Assembly (NCBI RefSeq): GCF_014697125.1
Contig: NZ_JACJRG010000001.1
Span: 1 to 64,000 of the forward strand
DNA length: 64,000 nt
Source of the DNA: Anabaena minutissima FACHB-250
GTDB lineage: Bacteria > Cyanobacteriota > Cyanobacteriia > Cyanobacteriales > Nostocaceae
Reading direction: 5' to 3'
Shown here: one piece after another, positions 19,336 to 29,147 of the stretch
How the letters are laid out: each line of letters opens with the position of its first letter
Numbering within the stretch: position 1 is the stretch's first letter
Made by a program: the position numbers and the translations under genes
Notes under the pieces: model-generated
What the model saw: only the letters and a program-made list of their open reading frames with translations
The model's database searches: none
What the model was told of the DNA's origin: nothing

Positions 19336-19703
19336 TATTACTTGAGATGTTTTACTCACGCTAATTTTGGTCAGGAATAAAAAATTATGATTGAATATAT
19401 AAATACTATTTGACTTGTAAGACTTCATCTCTCTAGTTTCTTTGAGAAACCGGAGTCGTTGGTTCTTCAGAATGATTGAGGATGTTTTTAGTGCAATAGG
19501 TTGTTGTATGTTTATTCAGTATATAGTGTTTCTTGGTTGAGTGAGACATAAATACTGCACCATTCCCCGCAAGCGAGGAAGAGACGATGAGAGAACTCAT
19601 GTGATGAGGAAACGCTATAGAAGAAGAGACAAACATTATCTGTTCAAATGGAAGATGCGTTACGCTATCGCTAACACGCCACTACTCAAATCACTAATAG
19701 CTA
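19336..19703. other. Intergenic region between divergent kinase and aminotransferase genes
   Basis: 368 bp holding the promoters of two divergent genes. I saw no hairpin or known operator. The minus-strand frame is open to 19428 as a possible N-terminal extension of the kinase, judged untranslated. Confidence 0.5.
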
Positions 19704-20879
19704 ATGACTCAATTAATCTCGCGAATGCAGGCAGTACAGTTACCAATTATTCCTCTAGTTGGGGAATTAATTAAAAATTCTCCTGGTACGATTTCTTTAG
19801 GACAGGGTGTAGTTTCCTATAGTCCTCCACCGGAGGCTCTTGAGCTTTTGCCGAAATTTTTGGCTGAACCTACTAACAATTTATATAAAGCGGTTGAAGG
19901 TATTCCTCCCTTGTTAACTACACTAGCAAAAAAATTATTAACATTTAATGGGATTGAAATCAATACCGAAAATTGCATTGTAGTAACTGCGGGAAGCAAT
20001 ATGGCATTTATGAATGCTATTCTCGCTATTACTTCTCCTGGTGATGAAATTATTTTGAATACACCTTATTACTTCAACCATGAAATGGCAATTACTATGG
20101 CTGGTTGTCGTGTGGTGTTAGTCGAAACTGATGAAAATTATCAACTGCTTCCAGAAGCGATCGCAGAAGCTATTACACCCAAAACACGGGCAGTTGTGAC
20201 GATATCACCGAATAATCCTACAGGTGTGGTTTATTCGGAAAAGTTATTGCGACAAGTCAATCAAATTTGTGGCGATCGCAATGTATATCACATCAGTGAT
20301 GAAGCCTATGAATACTTTACCTATGATGGCACAAAACACGTGTCGCCTGGTGCATTTACTAGCAGTAGTGAGTATACCATTTCCCTTTTTAGTCTTTCCA
20401 AAGCTTATGGTTTTGCTAGTTGGCGAATTGGCTATATGGTAATACCCAAACACCTGCTTGTGGCCATTAAAAAAGTCCAGGATACAATTTTGATTTGTCC
20501 GCCAGTGGTCTCCCAGTATGCAGCCTTGGGAGCATTGCAAGCTAAACCAGAGTATTTACAGGCAAATATTGGTGCGATCGCGCAAGTTAGACAATTAGTC
20601 TTAGCATACCTTAAACAACTACAAGACTTATGTACTATCACTCATGCTGATGGTGCATTCTATTTTTTCCTCAAAGTTCACACCCCAATGGATGCTTTTG
20701 AATTAGTTAAACAACTGATTGAGCAACATCAAATAGCAGTCATTCCCGGCACAACTTTTGGCATGGATAACGGCTGCTATCTTAGATTAGCCTATGGTGC
20801 GTTGCAAAAAGATACTGTCCAAGAAGGTATGGCAAGATTAGTCAAGGGTCTAAAAATAATCTTGGACACTGCAAACTAA
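19704..20879 (+). CDS. PLP-dependent class I/II aminotransferase (391 aa)
   Basis: Fold-type I aminotransferase: substrate loop SLGQGVVSYSPPPEAL, TISPNNPTGVVY (~168-179), HISDEAYEYF, and the PLP lysine in LFSLSKAYGFASWRIGY (~237). The Arg that binds the substrate carboxylate is in YLRLAYGAL. Closest in feel to aspartate/aromatic aminotransferases or MalY/kynurenine-type enzymes; substrate not decidable by eye. The stop overlaps by 4 nt with the convergent ABC permease stop. Confidence 0.92.
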   Translation: MTQLISRMQAVQLPIIPLVGELIKNSPGTISLGQGVVSYSPPPEALELLPKFLAEPTNNLYKAVEGIPPLLTTLAKKLLTFNGIEINTENCIVVTAGSNMAFMNAILAITSPGDEIILNTPYYFNHEMAITMAGCRVVLVETDENYQLLPEAIAEAITPKTRAVVTISPNNPTGVVYSEKLLRQVNQICGDRNVYHISDEAYEYFTYDGTKHVSPGAFTSSSEYTISLFSLSKAYGFASWRIGYMVIPKHLLVAIKKVQDTILICPPVVSQYAALGALQAKPEYLQANIGAIAQVRQLVLAYLKQLQDLCTITHADGAFYFFLKVHTPMDAFELVKQLIEQHQIAVIPGTTFGMDNGCYLRLAYGALQKDTVQEGMARLVKGLKIILDTAN

Positions 20880-22093
20880 ACGCTTCTGAGTGCCACAATG
20901 GGATCGAGTTTAGCCGCACGTCTCGCGGGAACTACACCAAAAAATAATCCGATACAGCCAGAAATACCAACAGTGGAGGCGATCGCTACGGGAGATAATG
21001 CTGATTCTAGGGGTGTAACAGCTGCTACTAACAAAATGCCACCAACACCAATCCCAGTCCCGATTAAACCGCCAATTGCTGAGACAATCACAGATTCAAT
21101 CATAAATTGCAGTAAAATATCTTGCTGAGTCGCACCGATAGCTTTCCGCAGTCCGATTTCTTGGGTGCGTTCGGTGACGGAAACGAGCATAATATTCATG
21201 ATGCCGATACCACCAACAAATAATGATATACCGGCGATCGCAGCCAGCATAATTGTCAATGCACCAGTAATTTGCCCAACTGTTTGCAAAGCATCTTTTT
21301 GAGTTCTAATCGTAAAGTCATTTTCGCCAATGAGTTTGTGACGTTGACGTAACAAATTAGTGATTTGAAAGACTGCTGCATCGACACTTTCGGTATTTTT
21401 GGCTGAGGCGACAATGTAAGTTAACTCCAATCCATAGGGAGAAGTCCGCCCCACAATCCGGTTAGCCATCGTAAACACGGGTATTAAAGCCGAATCATCG
21501 TAGTCAACACCTAAGCTTGAGCCTTTGCTTTCTAATACTCCAATAATTTGAAAACTAGCGTTTTTAATTCTTAACTGTTGCCCTACAGGTTTACTGTTAC
21601 CAAAAAGTCTGTTGGCTAATTTGCCGCCGATGACGACAACTTGATTGCTGCGCTTCATATCTACGGCGCTAAAAAATCTGCCTTGAGCAACTTCAAAGTC
21701 TCGCACTACTAAGAAATTAGGCGTTGTGCCGATAATGTTGACATCGGTATTTCTATTACTATAAGTTACTACTTGCCTAGTGTTTAACTCCGCAGTGACG
21801 TTGGCAATAGTAGGTACTTGACTAGCGATCGCTGTGGCATCTTCATATACTAAAGTCTTTGGCAGTTCTCTAGAAATGCGTTCAGTTGCCTGATTTCCCG
21901 GAATGACAAATAATACGTTTGGCCCCAAGGATTCCAGTTCTTTGTTGACAAAGTTTTGTCCGGCTTCGCCAATCCCAATCATGGCAATTACTGAAGCGTT
22001 ACCAATAACTATACCTAGCATAGTGAGCGCACTACGTAGTTTATTAGCTAGCAGGGTTTTGCCTGCCATTTGCATACTTTCTAGAAAGTTCAT
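20876..22093 (-). CDS. MacB-like ABC transporter permease (405 aa)
   Basis: FtsX/MacB-type permease: TM1 near residue 25-45 (ALTMLGIVIGNASVIAMIG), a large periplasmic MacB_PCD domain (~50-270), and three C-terminal helices with the coupling motif EIGLRKAIGAT before them. Starts inside the stop of the adaptor gene (ATGA overlap), so the pair is translationally coupled. No ATPase gene follows; it presumably uses the ATPase at 24817-25518. Tripartite export of an unknown peptide, lipid or small molecule across the inner membrane and periplasm. Confidence 0.93.
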   Translation of the reverse strand: MNFLESMQMAGKTLLANKLRSALTMLGIVIGNASVIAMIGIGEAGQNFVNKELESLGPNVLFVIPGNQATERISRELPKTLVYEDATAIASQVPTIANVTAELNTRQVVTYSNRNTDVNIIGTTPNFLVVRDFEVAQGRFFSAVDMKRSNQVVVIGGKLANRLFGNSKPVGQQLRIKNASFQIIGVLESKGSSLGVDYDDSALIPVFTMANRIVGRTSPYGLELTYIVASAKNTESVDAAVFQITNLLRQRHKLIGENDFTIRTQKDALQTVGQITGALTIMLAAIAGISLFVGGIGIMNIMLVSVTERTQEIGLRKAIGATQQDILLQFMIESVIVSAIGGLIGTGIGVGGILLVAAVTPLESALSPVAIASTVGISGCIGLFFGVVPARRAAKLDPIVALRSV

Positions 22094-23556
22094 CGATTTG
22101 TTTTTTCTTGTGCCTTTTGGATTTTGTAGTCTTTGGGCAAATCTATAAATACGCGATCGCCTGCTTGTAACCCTGATATAACTTGGGTTTGGTCTTGGAT
22201 TTGTGCGCCAATAGTCACTTCTCGAAACTGGGGTTTATTTTTGGCATCGGGTACTAAAACGCCATTTTTGCCATTTTCGGTCAGGATGGCTACGGTCGGT
22301 AATAATAAAGCATCATTGACGCGATCGCCCAGAAAGGTCAGATCCACATTTAAGCCAGAACGTAACTTATCTATACCAGTGTCAAGAGCTATCCGTACTT
22401 GAAAGGATGTCACACCTTGTTCTACCACTGCTTCCGGAGCAATCAAACGTACACGACCTTGAAAAATTTCATCTGGATAGGCATCTGCGACAATTTCTAC
22501 TTGCTGTCCCTGTTGGATGCGGCCAATGTCCGCTTCAGGGATTTGAGCTAATATTTCCAAACCTTTGGCTACAGCCACAATTGAGCTAGAAGTTGCCGAT
22601 GCACTGGTTGAGGCGGAAGTTGTGGGAGTCACAAAAGCCCCAATGTTGGCATATTTCTGGGTGACAACCCCAGCAAAGGGAGCGCGAATAATCGTCTCTT
22701 GCAACCTCACCTGTGATCCTGCTAACTGTGCTTGGGCAGCTTTCACTGCTGCTTGGCGTTGGGCAATTTGTTCAGGACGGCTACCTTCTTCCAACAGTAC
22801 AAATGCGGCGCGTGCTTCTGTCACAGCAGCATCTCTAGCAGCGATGACTTCGCTACGAGTACCACTTTGGAGAAGTGAGACTTGTTTTTGTGCTTCTGCT
22901 AAGTTGGCTTTGGCACTGTTGTCTTCACTAATGGCTTGATCAAGTAATTGCTTTCTCTCTGCTCCTTGTTCGTAGAGATATTGATAACGCTTGACTTGTT
23001 CAGATGTGTAATTTACCTTAGCGCGGGCTGCATCTACTTGAGCTTGGGCTTTAGCAATTTCTTGGGGACGACTCCCCGCTTGGGCTTCTGCTAACTGGGC
23101 TTGAGCTTGGGCTAAACGCGCTCTAGACTGAGCCATTTCTTGGGGACGACTCCCCGCTTGGGCTTCCGCTAACTGGGCTTGAGCTTGGGCTAAATTGGCG
23201 CGGTATTGAGCTATTTGGGCTTGGATATCACCTACATCCATCCGAGCAATAATTTGTCCCTTCTCAACGCGATCGCCTTGTTCTACATATAACTCCGCTA
23301 AGACACCAGGGTTTTTGGGACTAATATTGACACTTTGAACTGGTACAACCTTGCCACTGGCTGTTATCCGCAGGGTAAAATTTTTGGACTCTACAGCTAC
23401 AGTCAGTTGTGTTACATCATCTTTATTAGTTCTCCCATTGATCAAGCTGTAGCTAGTTGTACCAACAATCAAAGTCCCAGCCGCTAACAATCCAACTAGC
23501 CATCTGGTTGGGTGCTTCACTTTACCAATAATGGGAACTTCTATGTACGCAATCAT
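22090..23556 (-). CDS. Efflux periplasmic adaptor (MacA/HlyD-like, 488 aa)
   Basis: One N-terminal TM helix (~20-40, RWLVGLLAAGTLIVGTTSY), lipoyl/barrel halves around GKVVPVQSVNISPKNPGVL and IIRAPFAGVVTQKYANIGAF, and between them a long coiled-coil hairpin built of near-identical blocks (AQAQLAEAQAGSRPQE). ATG 23556 (MIAYIEVPIIG) preferred over the extended frame to 23643. Connects the MacB-like permease to an outer-membrane TolC-type channel, none of which is encoded nearby. Overlaps the permease gene by 4 nt. Confidence 0.92.
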   Translation of the reverse strand: MIAYIEVPIIGKVKHPTRWLVGLLAAGTLIVGTTSYSLINGRTNKDDVTQLTVAVESKNFTLRITASGKVVPVQSVNISPKNPGVLAELYVEQGDRVEKGQIIARMDVGDIQAQIAQYRANLAQAQAQLAEAQAGSRPQEMAQSRARLAQAQAQLAEAQAGSRPQEIAKAQAQVDAARAKVNYTSEQVKRYQYLYEQGAERKQLLDQAISEDNSAKANLAEAQKQVSLLQSGTRSEVIAARDAAVTEARAAFVLLEEGSRPEQIAQRQAAVKAAQAQLAGSQVRLQETIIRAPFAGVVTQKYANIGAFVTPTTSASTSASATSSSIVAVAKGLEILAQIPEADIGRIQQGQQVEIVADAYPDEIFQGRVRLIAPEAVVEQGVTSFQVRIALDTGIDKLRSGLNVDLTFLGDRVNDALLLPTVAILTENGKNGVLVPDAKNKPQFREVTIGAQIQDQTQVISGLQAGDRVFIDLPKDYKIQKAQEKTNR

Positions 23557-23698
23557 AAATATTGACCTATGAAAAGTATTGGTGGTCTGCCTAGGAATAT
23601 CAATCGTTAAAAATATTGTAGGAATAAATATTTTGTTTAACACTAACTAGTGGGACGCAAAATCATTTACTGTGTTGCTGATATTAAATTTTATTTAA

Positions 23699-23764
23699 CT
23701 CTGTGTCTCCGTGTCTCTGTGGTTGAAGAAATTATTTTTACCACAGAGGCACAGAGACACAGAG
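23699..23764. repeat. 25-bp inverted repeat (dispersed palindrome)
   Basis: Arms 23699-23723 and 23740-23764 pair with two mismatches around a 16-nt loop; the sequence is a CTCTGTGTCTC/CACAGAGAC type common in Nostoc intergenic DNA. It lies in the leader of the BASS gene, ~100 nt before its start. Confidence 0.85.
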
Positions 23765-23865
23765 AGAAAAGCAAATATTTGCGAGAAGTTGACCTTTGCA
23801 AGTGCGATCGCAGAGGTTTAATTTTGTTGTATTTTAACTCAGGGGTAATTAATACAAAATTTATT

Positions 23866-24762
23866 ATGCAAGCAAGCATTTTTACGGCTGTTATCTTACC
23901 TATAGCCTTAGCTATCATGATGCTAGGGATGGGTTTATCTCTTGCACCAGAAGATTTTCAACGTGTCAGGAAGTATCCTAAAGCTGTATCAATTGGCTTG
24001 ATCAGCCAGTTAATTTTTTTACCTATTATTGGTTTTGTCATTGCTAAAGTTGTACCGATGCAACCTGCGATCGCAATGGGGTTAATGATCGTGGCGTTGT
24101 GTCCAGGTGGGGTATCCTCGAATATCATTACATTTCTCGCTAAAGGTGATGTTGCACTCTCCGTCACTCTCACGGCTGTTAGTAGTGTGATTACAGTCTT
24201 TACAATTCCGGTGTTTGCAAACCTAGCATTCCAGCACTTCATCGGAGAAAATGCGGCGATCGCTTTACCTATTGGTGCAACGATACTACAAATTTTTCTG
24301 ATTACGCTTGTGCCTATAGGTTTGGGAATGGGTGTACGGCAGATATTTCCAGAAATAGCACGTCGTCTGGAAAAAGTGACTAGTCGCTTGGCGATCGCAT
24401 TACTTGCTGCAATTATTCTCCTACTGCTGGTTCGCGAATGGAATCGTCTCCCTGGTTTTATTGTGCAAGTGGGAGTCGGCGTTGTGCTGTTGAATGTTGT
24501 CTCTATGTTTGTAGGGGTTTATATTAGCAAGCTATTTAAGCTGAATCCTCCTCAGCAAATCTGCATTGCTATTGAAGTTGGTCTGCAAAATGGTACGCTG
24601 GCGATCGCCATTACCGCCGGACTACTCAATAATCCTGATATGGCAGTGCCGGCGGCAGTTTATAGTTTGTTTATGTATGTGACGGGGTTGATTGCTATTG
24701 GCTACGGTAGAAGGTTGGTTGCAACGAAGCCTGTGAATCAACCTCTAGAGAGTAAAGTTTAG
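23866..24762 (+). CDS. Bile acid:sodium symporter family (BASS) transporter (298 aa)
   Basis: Polytopic membrane protein with about nine to ten helices. Conserved BASS elements: LGMGLSLAPEDF, MIVALCPGGVSSNIITFLAKGDVALSV (Gly-Gly crossover region, ~75-100) and the second crossover IEVGLQNGTLAIAI. Transports organic anions with sodium; substrate unknown (not the characterised bicarbonate transporters BicA or SbtA). ATG 23866 starts the first helix; the frame upstream would translate a palindromic repeat and is rejected. It interrupts a set of ABC export genes on the opposite strand. Confidence 0.9.
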   Translation: MQASIFTAVILPIALAIMMLGMGLSLAPEDFQRVRKYPKAVSIGLISQLIFLPIIGFVIAKVVPMQPAIAMGLMIVALCPGGVSSNIITFLAKGDVALSVTLTAVSSVITVFTIPVFANLAFQHFIGENAAIALPIGATILQIFLITLVPIGLGMGVRQIFPEIARRLEKVTSRLAIALLAAIILLLLVREWNRLPGFIVQVGVGVVLLNVVSMFVGVYISKLFKLNPPQQICIAIEVGLQNGTLAIAITAGLLNNPDMAVPAAVYSLFMYVTGLIAIGYGRRLVATKPVNQPLESKV

Positions 24763-24773
24763 GAGAGTTTTTT

Positions 24774-24815
24774 AACGCAGAGGGGCGCGGAGGTTAGCGC
24801 AGAGGGGCGCGGAGT
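24774..24815 (+). repeat. Tandem pair of 'gcagaggggcgcggag' units
   Basis: Two near-identical ~20-bp units in the short gap between convergent BASS and ABC ATPase genes. Related fragments occur at ~3339-3380 and ~45748-45782. Confidence 0.7.
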
Positions 24816-24816
24816 T

Positions 24817-25518
24817 TTATGAGCCAGCAGGAAGTTGAGAATTTCGAGCGGCGACTATCAAACCATCTTGAACTCGGATGATTCTGTGGGTTTGGGCAGC
24901 AATATCTGGTTCATGGGTGACAATAACAATTGTGATGCCTTGCTGATTTAGTTCTGTTAGTAAGTTCATTACTTCGTAGGAAGTCTCAGTGTCTAATGCA
25001 CCTGTAGGTTCATCGGCTAAAACTAAGGCTGGCCTATTTACTAAAGCACGAGCGATCGCTACCCGTTGTTGTTGTCCACCAGAAAGTTGATTGGGACGGT
25101 TAGAAATGCGTTCTCTTAGTCCTACTCTTTCTAAAGCTTCCATTGCTCTTTGGCGGCGTTTGGATTTGGGTATGTTAGCGTAAACCATTGGTAACATGAC
25201 ATTTTCTAACGCTGTGGCTCGTGACAGTAGGTTAAATTGTTGAAACACAAAACCTATTCTTTGATTGCGGATGTAGGCTAATTCATCATCACCATAAGTA
25301 GTCAGATTTCTACCTTCAAAAATATAGTCGCCATTACTGGGACGATCTAGACATCCCATAATATTCATCAGTGTAGACTTACCCGAACCAGACGCACCCA
25401 TGATGGCGGCATATTCCCCTTCCTCAATCCCCAGTTGAATACCTTTGAGTATGGGAACTTGAACTTCTCCGAGTTGGTAAGTTTTAGTAATCGCATCCAT
25501 CCAAATCATTGTGGTCAT
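24817..25518 (-). CDS. ABC exporter ATPase (MacB/LolD type, 233 aa)
   Basis: Complete nucleotide-binding domain: Walker [10 protein letters not shown] (~40-48), Q loop, signature [15 protein letters not shown] (~144), Walker [13 protein letters not shown] (~163) and switch His (THEPD). The family powers MacB/FtsX permeases rather than import. It is the only ATPase between two adaptor-permease pairs (20876-23556 and 26098-28969), so it may serve both. Separated from the upstream permease by an inserted four-helix-bundle gene and STRR arrays. Confidence 0.95.
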   Translation of the reverse strand: MTTMIWMDAITKTYQLGEVQVPILKGIQLGIEEGEYAAIMGASGSGKSTLMNIMGCLDRPSNGDYIFEGRNLTTYGDDELAYIRNQRIGFVFQQFNLLSRATALENVMLPMVYANIPKSKRRQRAMEALERVGLRERISNRPNQLSGGQQQRVAIARALVNRPALVLADEPTGALDTETSYEVMNLLTELNQQGITIVIVTHEPDIAAQTHRIIRVQDGLIVAARNSQLPAGS

Positions 25519-25523
25519 AATTT

Positions 25524-25576
25524 AGTGCTGAGTGCTGAGTGCTGAGTGCTGAGTTGTGAGTTGTGGGTTGTGAGTT
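25524..25576 (+). repeat. STRR heptanucleotide array (TGAGTGC type)
   Basis: Four AGTGCTG units followed by degenerate GAGTTGT units, i.e. short tandemly repeated repetitive sequence typical of heterocystous cyanobacteria. It lies just upstream of the ATPase gene and in inverted orientation to the array at 26031-26097. Confidence 0.9.
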
Positions 25577-25615
25577 ATAACAGTTATTGATTTTGAGATT
25601 TGAGTAGTCATTATA

Positions 25616-26011
25616 ATGAGTAAAGTTGAGCGATTTGAGGATTTGATAGCTTGGCAAAAGGCAAGAATTTTGACTCAGGATATTTATCAAGTTACTCAAC
25701 AAGGTCAGTTTGCTAAAGATTTTGGTTTATCGGGACAGATACAAAGAGCAGCAGTTTCTATCATGTCTAATATTGCCGAAGGCTTTGAAAGAAGTCATTT
25801 AGGAGAATTTCATCAGTTTCTTTCCATAGCTAAGTCATCATGTGCAGAATTACGTTCTCAACTTTATGTAGCTCTCGATATCCGCTATCTTAATCAAGTC
25901 CAATTTAATCAACTTTTAACTCAAGCAGAAGAAGTTGCAAAAATTATTGGTGGTCTTCGCATCTCTGTTGCTCGACAAAAACAGCAAAAAAAACAAAGTA
26001 ATTACGACTAG
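25616..26011 (+). CDS. Four-helix-bundle protein (23S rRNA IVP / S23 family, 131 aa)
   Basis: Typical family hallmarks: [10 protein letters not shown] at the N-terminus, [19 protein letters not shown] (~38-56) and a later [10 protein letters not shown] helix. Homologues fold as pentameric four-helix bundles and are found in rRNA intervening sequences and in diversity-generating retroelement loci (Avd). Function here is unknown. The gene is opposite in strand to the ABC genes around it and bracketed by inverted STRR arrays, which looks like an insertion into the operon. No reverse transcriptase or variable repeat seen nearby. Confidence 0.9.
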   Translation: MSKVERFEDLIAWQKARILTQDIYQVTQQGQFAKDFGLSGQIQRAAVSIMSNIAEGFERSHLGEFHQFLSIAKSSCAELRSQLYVALDIRYLNQVQFNQLLTQAEEVAKIIGGLRISVARQKQQKKQSNYD

Positions 26012-26030
26012 ACAAACTATATAAATTTAC

Positions 26031-26097
26031 ACTCCTAACTCCTAACTCCTAACTCAGCACTCAGCACTCCTAACTCAGCACTCCTAAATCAGCACTC
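26031..26097 (+). repeat. STRR heptanucleotide array (ACTCAGC/ACTCCTA type)
   Basis: Tandem ACTCCTA and ACTCAGC units directly abutting the stop of the permease gene at 26098. Inverted relative to the array at 25524-25576. Confidence 0.9.
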
Positions 26098-27369
26098 TTA
26101 ATCACTACGTAAAGCTGTAATAGGATCTAATTTGGCGGCGTTCCTGGCGGGAATTACCCCGGCTACTAAGCCAACGATTAATGAGAGGCTGAAGCCAATA
26201 ATGACTGATAAGCCAGAAATCACAAAGGGAAATTTAAAAATACTGGCAGCCGCAAAGGCGATTAAAACTCCGCTACCTATCCCCACACAGCCGCCAAGAA
26301 TAGAAATAACGATCGCCTCGGCTAAAAATTGATTGAGAATCGCGGAATTAGTTGCGCCTACTGCTTTACGTATGCCGATTTCTCTGGTTCTTTCCACAAC
26401 GGAAACTAGCATGATGTTGGCAATCCCAATACCCCCAACTACTAAGGAAATGCCTGCGATCGCTACGACCATAATCGTAAATGAACCTACGACATTCGTA
26501 AATGTACTGACAATATCAGCTTGGTTAGTCAACCGAAAATCATCGGCTTGGGGCGGATATATATTGTGACGCAGACGTAAGAGGTTGGTGACTTGAAATT
26601 GTGCTGCTTCTAATTGTTCCTGATTGCTGGCTTTGACTAAAATGCCATTCACGGAAATACCAGTGAGGGAATTGTTCCCTACCAGTCGCTTTGACATACT
26701 TGTCAATGGGATGAAGATTTGATCATCTCGATCCGTTGGGCCTTGAGAACCTTTCGCCTCCATAATGCCAATGACTTCATAAGCTTCTCCCTGAATCCTG
26801 ATTCTCTCACCTATAGGGCTGCTTCTTGCCCCAAATAGCGTTTGCTGCACTGTCGGCCCAATTACTGCCACCTGTGCAGCCGTATCTAGCTCTTCTTGGG
26901 TAAAGAATCTTCCTGCTTGGGGATAAGTATTTCTAGCATCTGAATACTTTAAATCTGTGCCGTAGATGGTAGTGGAAGTATTTTCACCGCCATAAACTAC
27001 TTGTGCATTTCGTTGTAAGTAAGCAGAAACAATCTCAGCCGATGGTGCTTGTTGTGCGATCGCTTTGGCATCTTCCCAAGTTAAGGTACTAGTAGAACCC
27101 ACACCCCGACTAATATTGCCACTCCTAGCTGCCCCTGCGAAGATTTGCAGCACGTTTGTTCCCAAAGCTTCAATCTGTTGCTCTACATTCTTCTGTACTC
27201 CTTGCCCTACAGAAGTAATCGCAATCACAGAAGCAATCCCAATAATCACACCCAACATGGTCAATCCTGTGCGTAATTTATTACTCCACAGGGTTTCTGT
27301 TGCCATTGACAAAATTTCTAAAAATGGCACGGCACGAGGATTATCTGTTTTATAAAACCCCTGAATCAT
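26098..27369 (-). CDS. MacB-like ABC transporter permease (423 aa)
   Basis: Same architecture as the 405-aa permease: N-terminal TM (LTMLGVIIGIASVIAIT, ~38-55), MacB periplasmic domain with an asymmetric extracellular loop, and three C-terminal TM helices preceded by EIGIRKAVGAT. The TPTD-like segment SQGPTDRDDQIFIPLTSM is in the core of the periplasmic domain. Follows the adaptor gene by 73 nt and, before the insertion of the four-helix gene, probably preceded the ATPase directly. Confidence 0.93.
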   Translation of the reverse strand: MIQGFYKTDNPRAVPFLEILSMATETLWSNKLRTGLTMLGVIIGIASVIAITSVGQGVQKNVEQQIEALGTNVLQIFAGAARSGNISRGVGSTSTLTWEDAKAIAQQAPSAEIVSAYLQRNAQVVYGGENTSTTIYGTDLKYSDARNTYPQAGRFFTQEELDTAAQVAVIGPTVQQTLFGARSSPIGERIRIQGEAYEVIGIMEAKGSQGPTDRDDQIFIPLTSMSKRLVGNNSLTGISVNGILVKASNQEQLEAAQFQVTNLLRLRHNIYPPQADDFRLTNQADIVSTFTNVVGSFTIMVVAIAGISLVVGGIGIANIMLVSVVERTREIGIRKAVGATNSAILNQFLAEAIVISILGGCVGIGSGVLIAFAAASIFKFPFVISGLSVIIGFSLSLIVGLVAGVIPARNAAKLDPITALRSD

Positions 27370-27442
27370 AATTTTTTACTAATAAAATTTATACATAAAG
27401 CCTGTTTGACCCCTACACCCCTGCAAGATTTAAGGCGCAACA

Positions 27443-28969
27443 TTATCTAGAACGACGACCACCACCTCCTGTCCCCGGAAGTATTCCCCCTCTTGGTCTT
27501 GATTGTGTTCGCGTTCCTGGTGGGAAACTAAGCAGAACTTTCTCATCACCCGTTAGTCCAGATTTCACTTCCGTAAAGTTATTGACTGTCACTCCAGTTT
27601 CAACGGGAGTAAACACTGGTTGATTATTTGCATCCATGACAAATACCCCCGTTGCGTTTTCTTGGCGCACCACAGAGGCTGTTGGTATAACTAAGGCATT
27701 TTCTAACTGACCGACTTGAAAGTCTGTTTCTACGTTCATCCCCGATCGCAATAATCTTTCTGGATCGGTAAGTGCGACCTTAACTTGAAAGCTAGTAACA
27801 TTCTGCTCGACTGTAGCTTGAGCTGCAACTTGACTCACCTCACCTGTAAAGGTTTTGCCTGGGTAGGCATCAGCTCTAATTGTGACTTTTTGACCTAAGC
27901 TAATTTTAGCCACATTTGATTCTGATAAATTGGCTACTATTTCATTTGTCGCCGCCAAAGCCAAAATTGAAGAAGAGGTGGCAGAAGAAACTGCACTACC
28001 AGAGGTGGTTGGTGTCACAAAAGCACCAGGGTCAGCATATTTTTGTGTGACTAAACCATCAAAAGAGGCACGTAGTATAGTGTCATTGATTTGAGACTGA
28101 ATATTTTGCAGCGAACCACGGGCAGACATAACCTGGGCGCGGGCTACATCAATATCTTCTCGACGTGTTCCGTCTTTGAGCAGTGCGAGGGCTTCTTGTC
28201 TTTGCTTGACTACAGCGCGTGTTTGTGCAATGTCTTCTAACCGTGACCCGGCTTTTTGTAGTGCTAATGCTTGCTGGGCTTCGTTAACTTGAGCTTGTGC
28301 GCTATCGCGATCGGCGCGTTTTTGGTTGACAATCTGGAGAGCGATCGCTCCAGCGTTGTAAAGTTCCTGATTACGGCGAAAATCATCTTCTGCCTTTTGC
28401 AAGTTAGCTTGACTACTGGCTAGACGTGCTTGGGCTTGAGCAATGTCTTGAGGACGATTACCTGCTTCAACTTTTTGTAAATTAGCCTGGGCTTCGTCTA
28501 ATTGTGCTTGAGCTTGGGCAATATCTTGGGGACGATTACCTGCTTGGGCTTTTTGTAGATTCGCTTCAGCTTGTGCTAGTTGTCCTCGTGCTTGGACAAG
28601 TTGACCTCGCAAGTTGGAATCATCCATATAAGCTAAAATTTGCCCTTGTTTGACAATATCCCCTTCTTTAACTAATAGTTCTTTGAGAATGCCGGAATTT
28701 TTAGGACTAAGATTAATAGATCGTTCTGGTTTAACAGTTCCATTAGCGGAAACTGTAATTGTTAAAGTCTGTCTTTCTACAGGCTGTGTCAGGACTCTGC
28801 GCCTTGCTTGCTGTTGGGGACTAACAGCTACTTGGTAATAAATTGTGTAGCTAATACCACCTAACAGACTAAAACCAATTAACCAAGATATCCAATTATT
28901 TCTGACTTTTTTTTTCGTCTGTGGAACTAATGGTGGTGAGTCTACAGGGTTTGATGTCTCAAGTGTCAT
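27443..28969 (-). CDS. Efflux periplasmic adaptor (MacA/HlyD-like, 508 aa)
   Basis: Short cytosolic N-terminus, TM at ~26-45 (WISWLIGFSLLGGISYTIYY), lipoyl halves (LKELLVKEGDIVKQGQILAY and ILRASFDGLVTQKYADPGAF) and a coiled-coil hairpin of repeated AQAQLDEAQANLQK-type units. The C-terminus ends in a Gly/Arg-rich tail (GGILPGTGGGGRRSR). First gene of the adaptor-permease-(ATPase) set. Closest to MacA/DevB-like adaptors; cargo unknown. Confidence 0.92.
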   Translation of the reverse strand: MTLETSNPVDSPPLVPQTKKKVRNNWISWLIGFSLLGGISYTIYYQVAVSPQQQARRRVLTQPVERQTLTITVSANGTVKPERSINLSPKNSGILKELLVKEGDIVKQGQILAYMDDSNLRGQLVQARGQLAQAEANLQKAQAGNRPQDIAQAQAQLDEAQANLQKVEAGNRPQDIAQAQARLASSQANLQKAEDDFRRNQELYNAGAIALQIVNQKRADRDSAQAQVNEAQQALALQKAGSRLEDIAQTRAVVKQRQEALALLKDGTRREDIDVARAQVMSARGSLQNIQSQINDTILRASFDGLVTQKYADPGAFVTPTTSGSAVSSATSSSILALAATNEIVANLSESNVAKISLGQKVTIRADAYPGKTFTGEVSQVAAQATVEQNVTSFQVKVALTDPERLLRSGMNVETDFQVGQLENALVIPTASVVRQENATGVFVMDANNQPVFTPVETGVTVNNFTEVKSGLTGDEKVLLSFPPGTRTQSRPRGGILPGTGGGGRRSR

Positions 28970-29147
28970 TTCTCATCCTGTATTAAAAATAAATGTAGGG
29001 GTCTAAAAGATATTCTCCACATAGGTTGTGGGGTTTTCCTGTAATTGATTGTATTTAAAAAATGGCTACAGAGCTAGTTTTTTAATACTAGAACTGTAAC
29101 CTGGTATCTCCTTGCTGTGAAACTTTGTTTACACCAGTGTTAACTAT

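Noticed and set aside
25616..26011. Accessory (Avd) protein of a diversity-generating retroelement
   Set aside because: Same fold family, but no reverse transcriptase, template repeat or variable repeat was found nearby.
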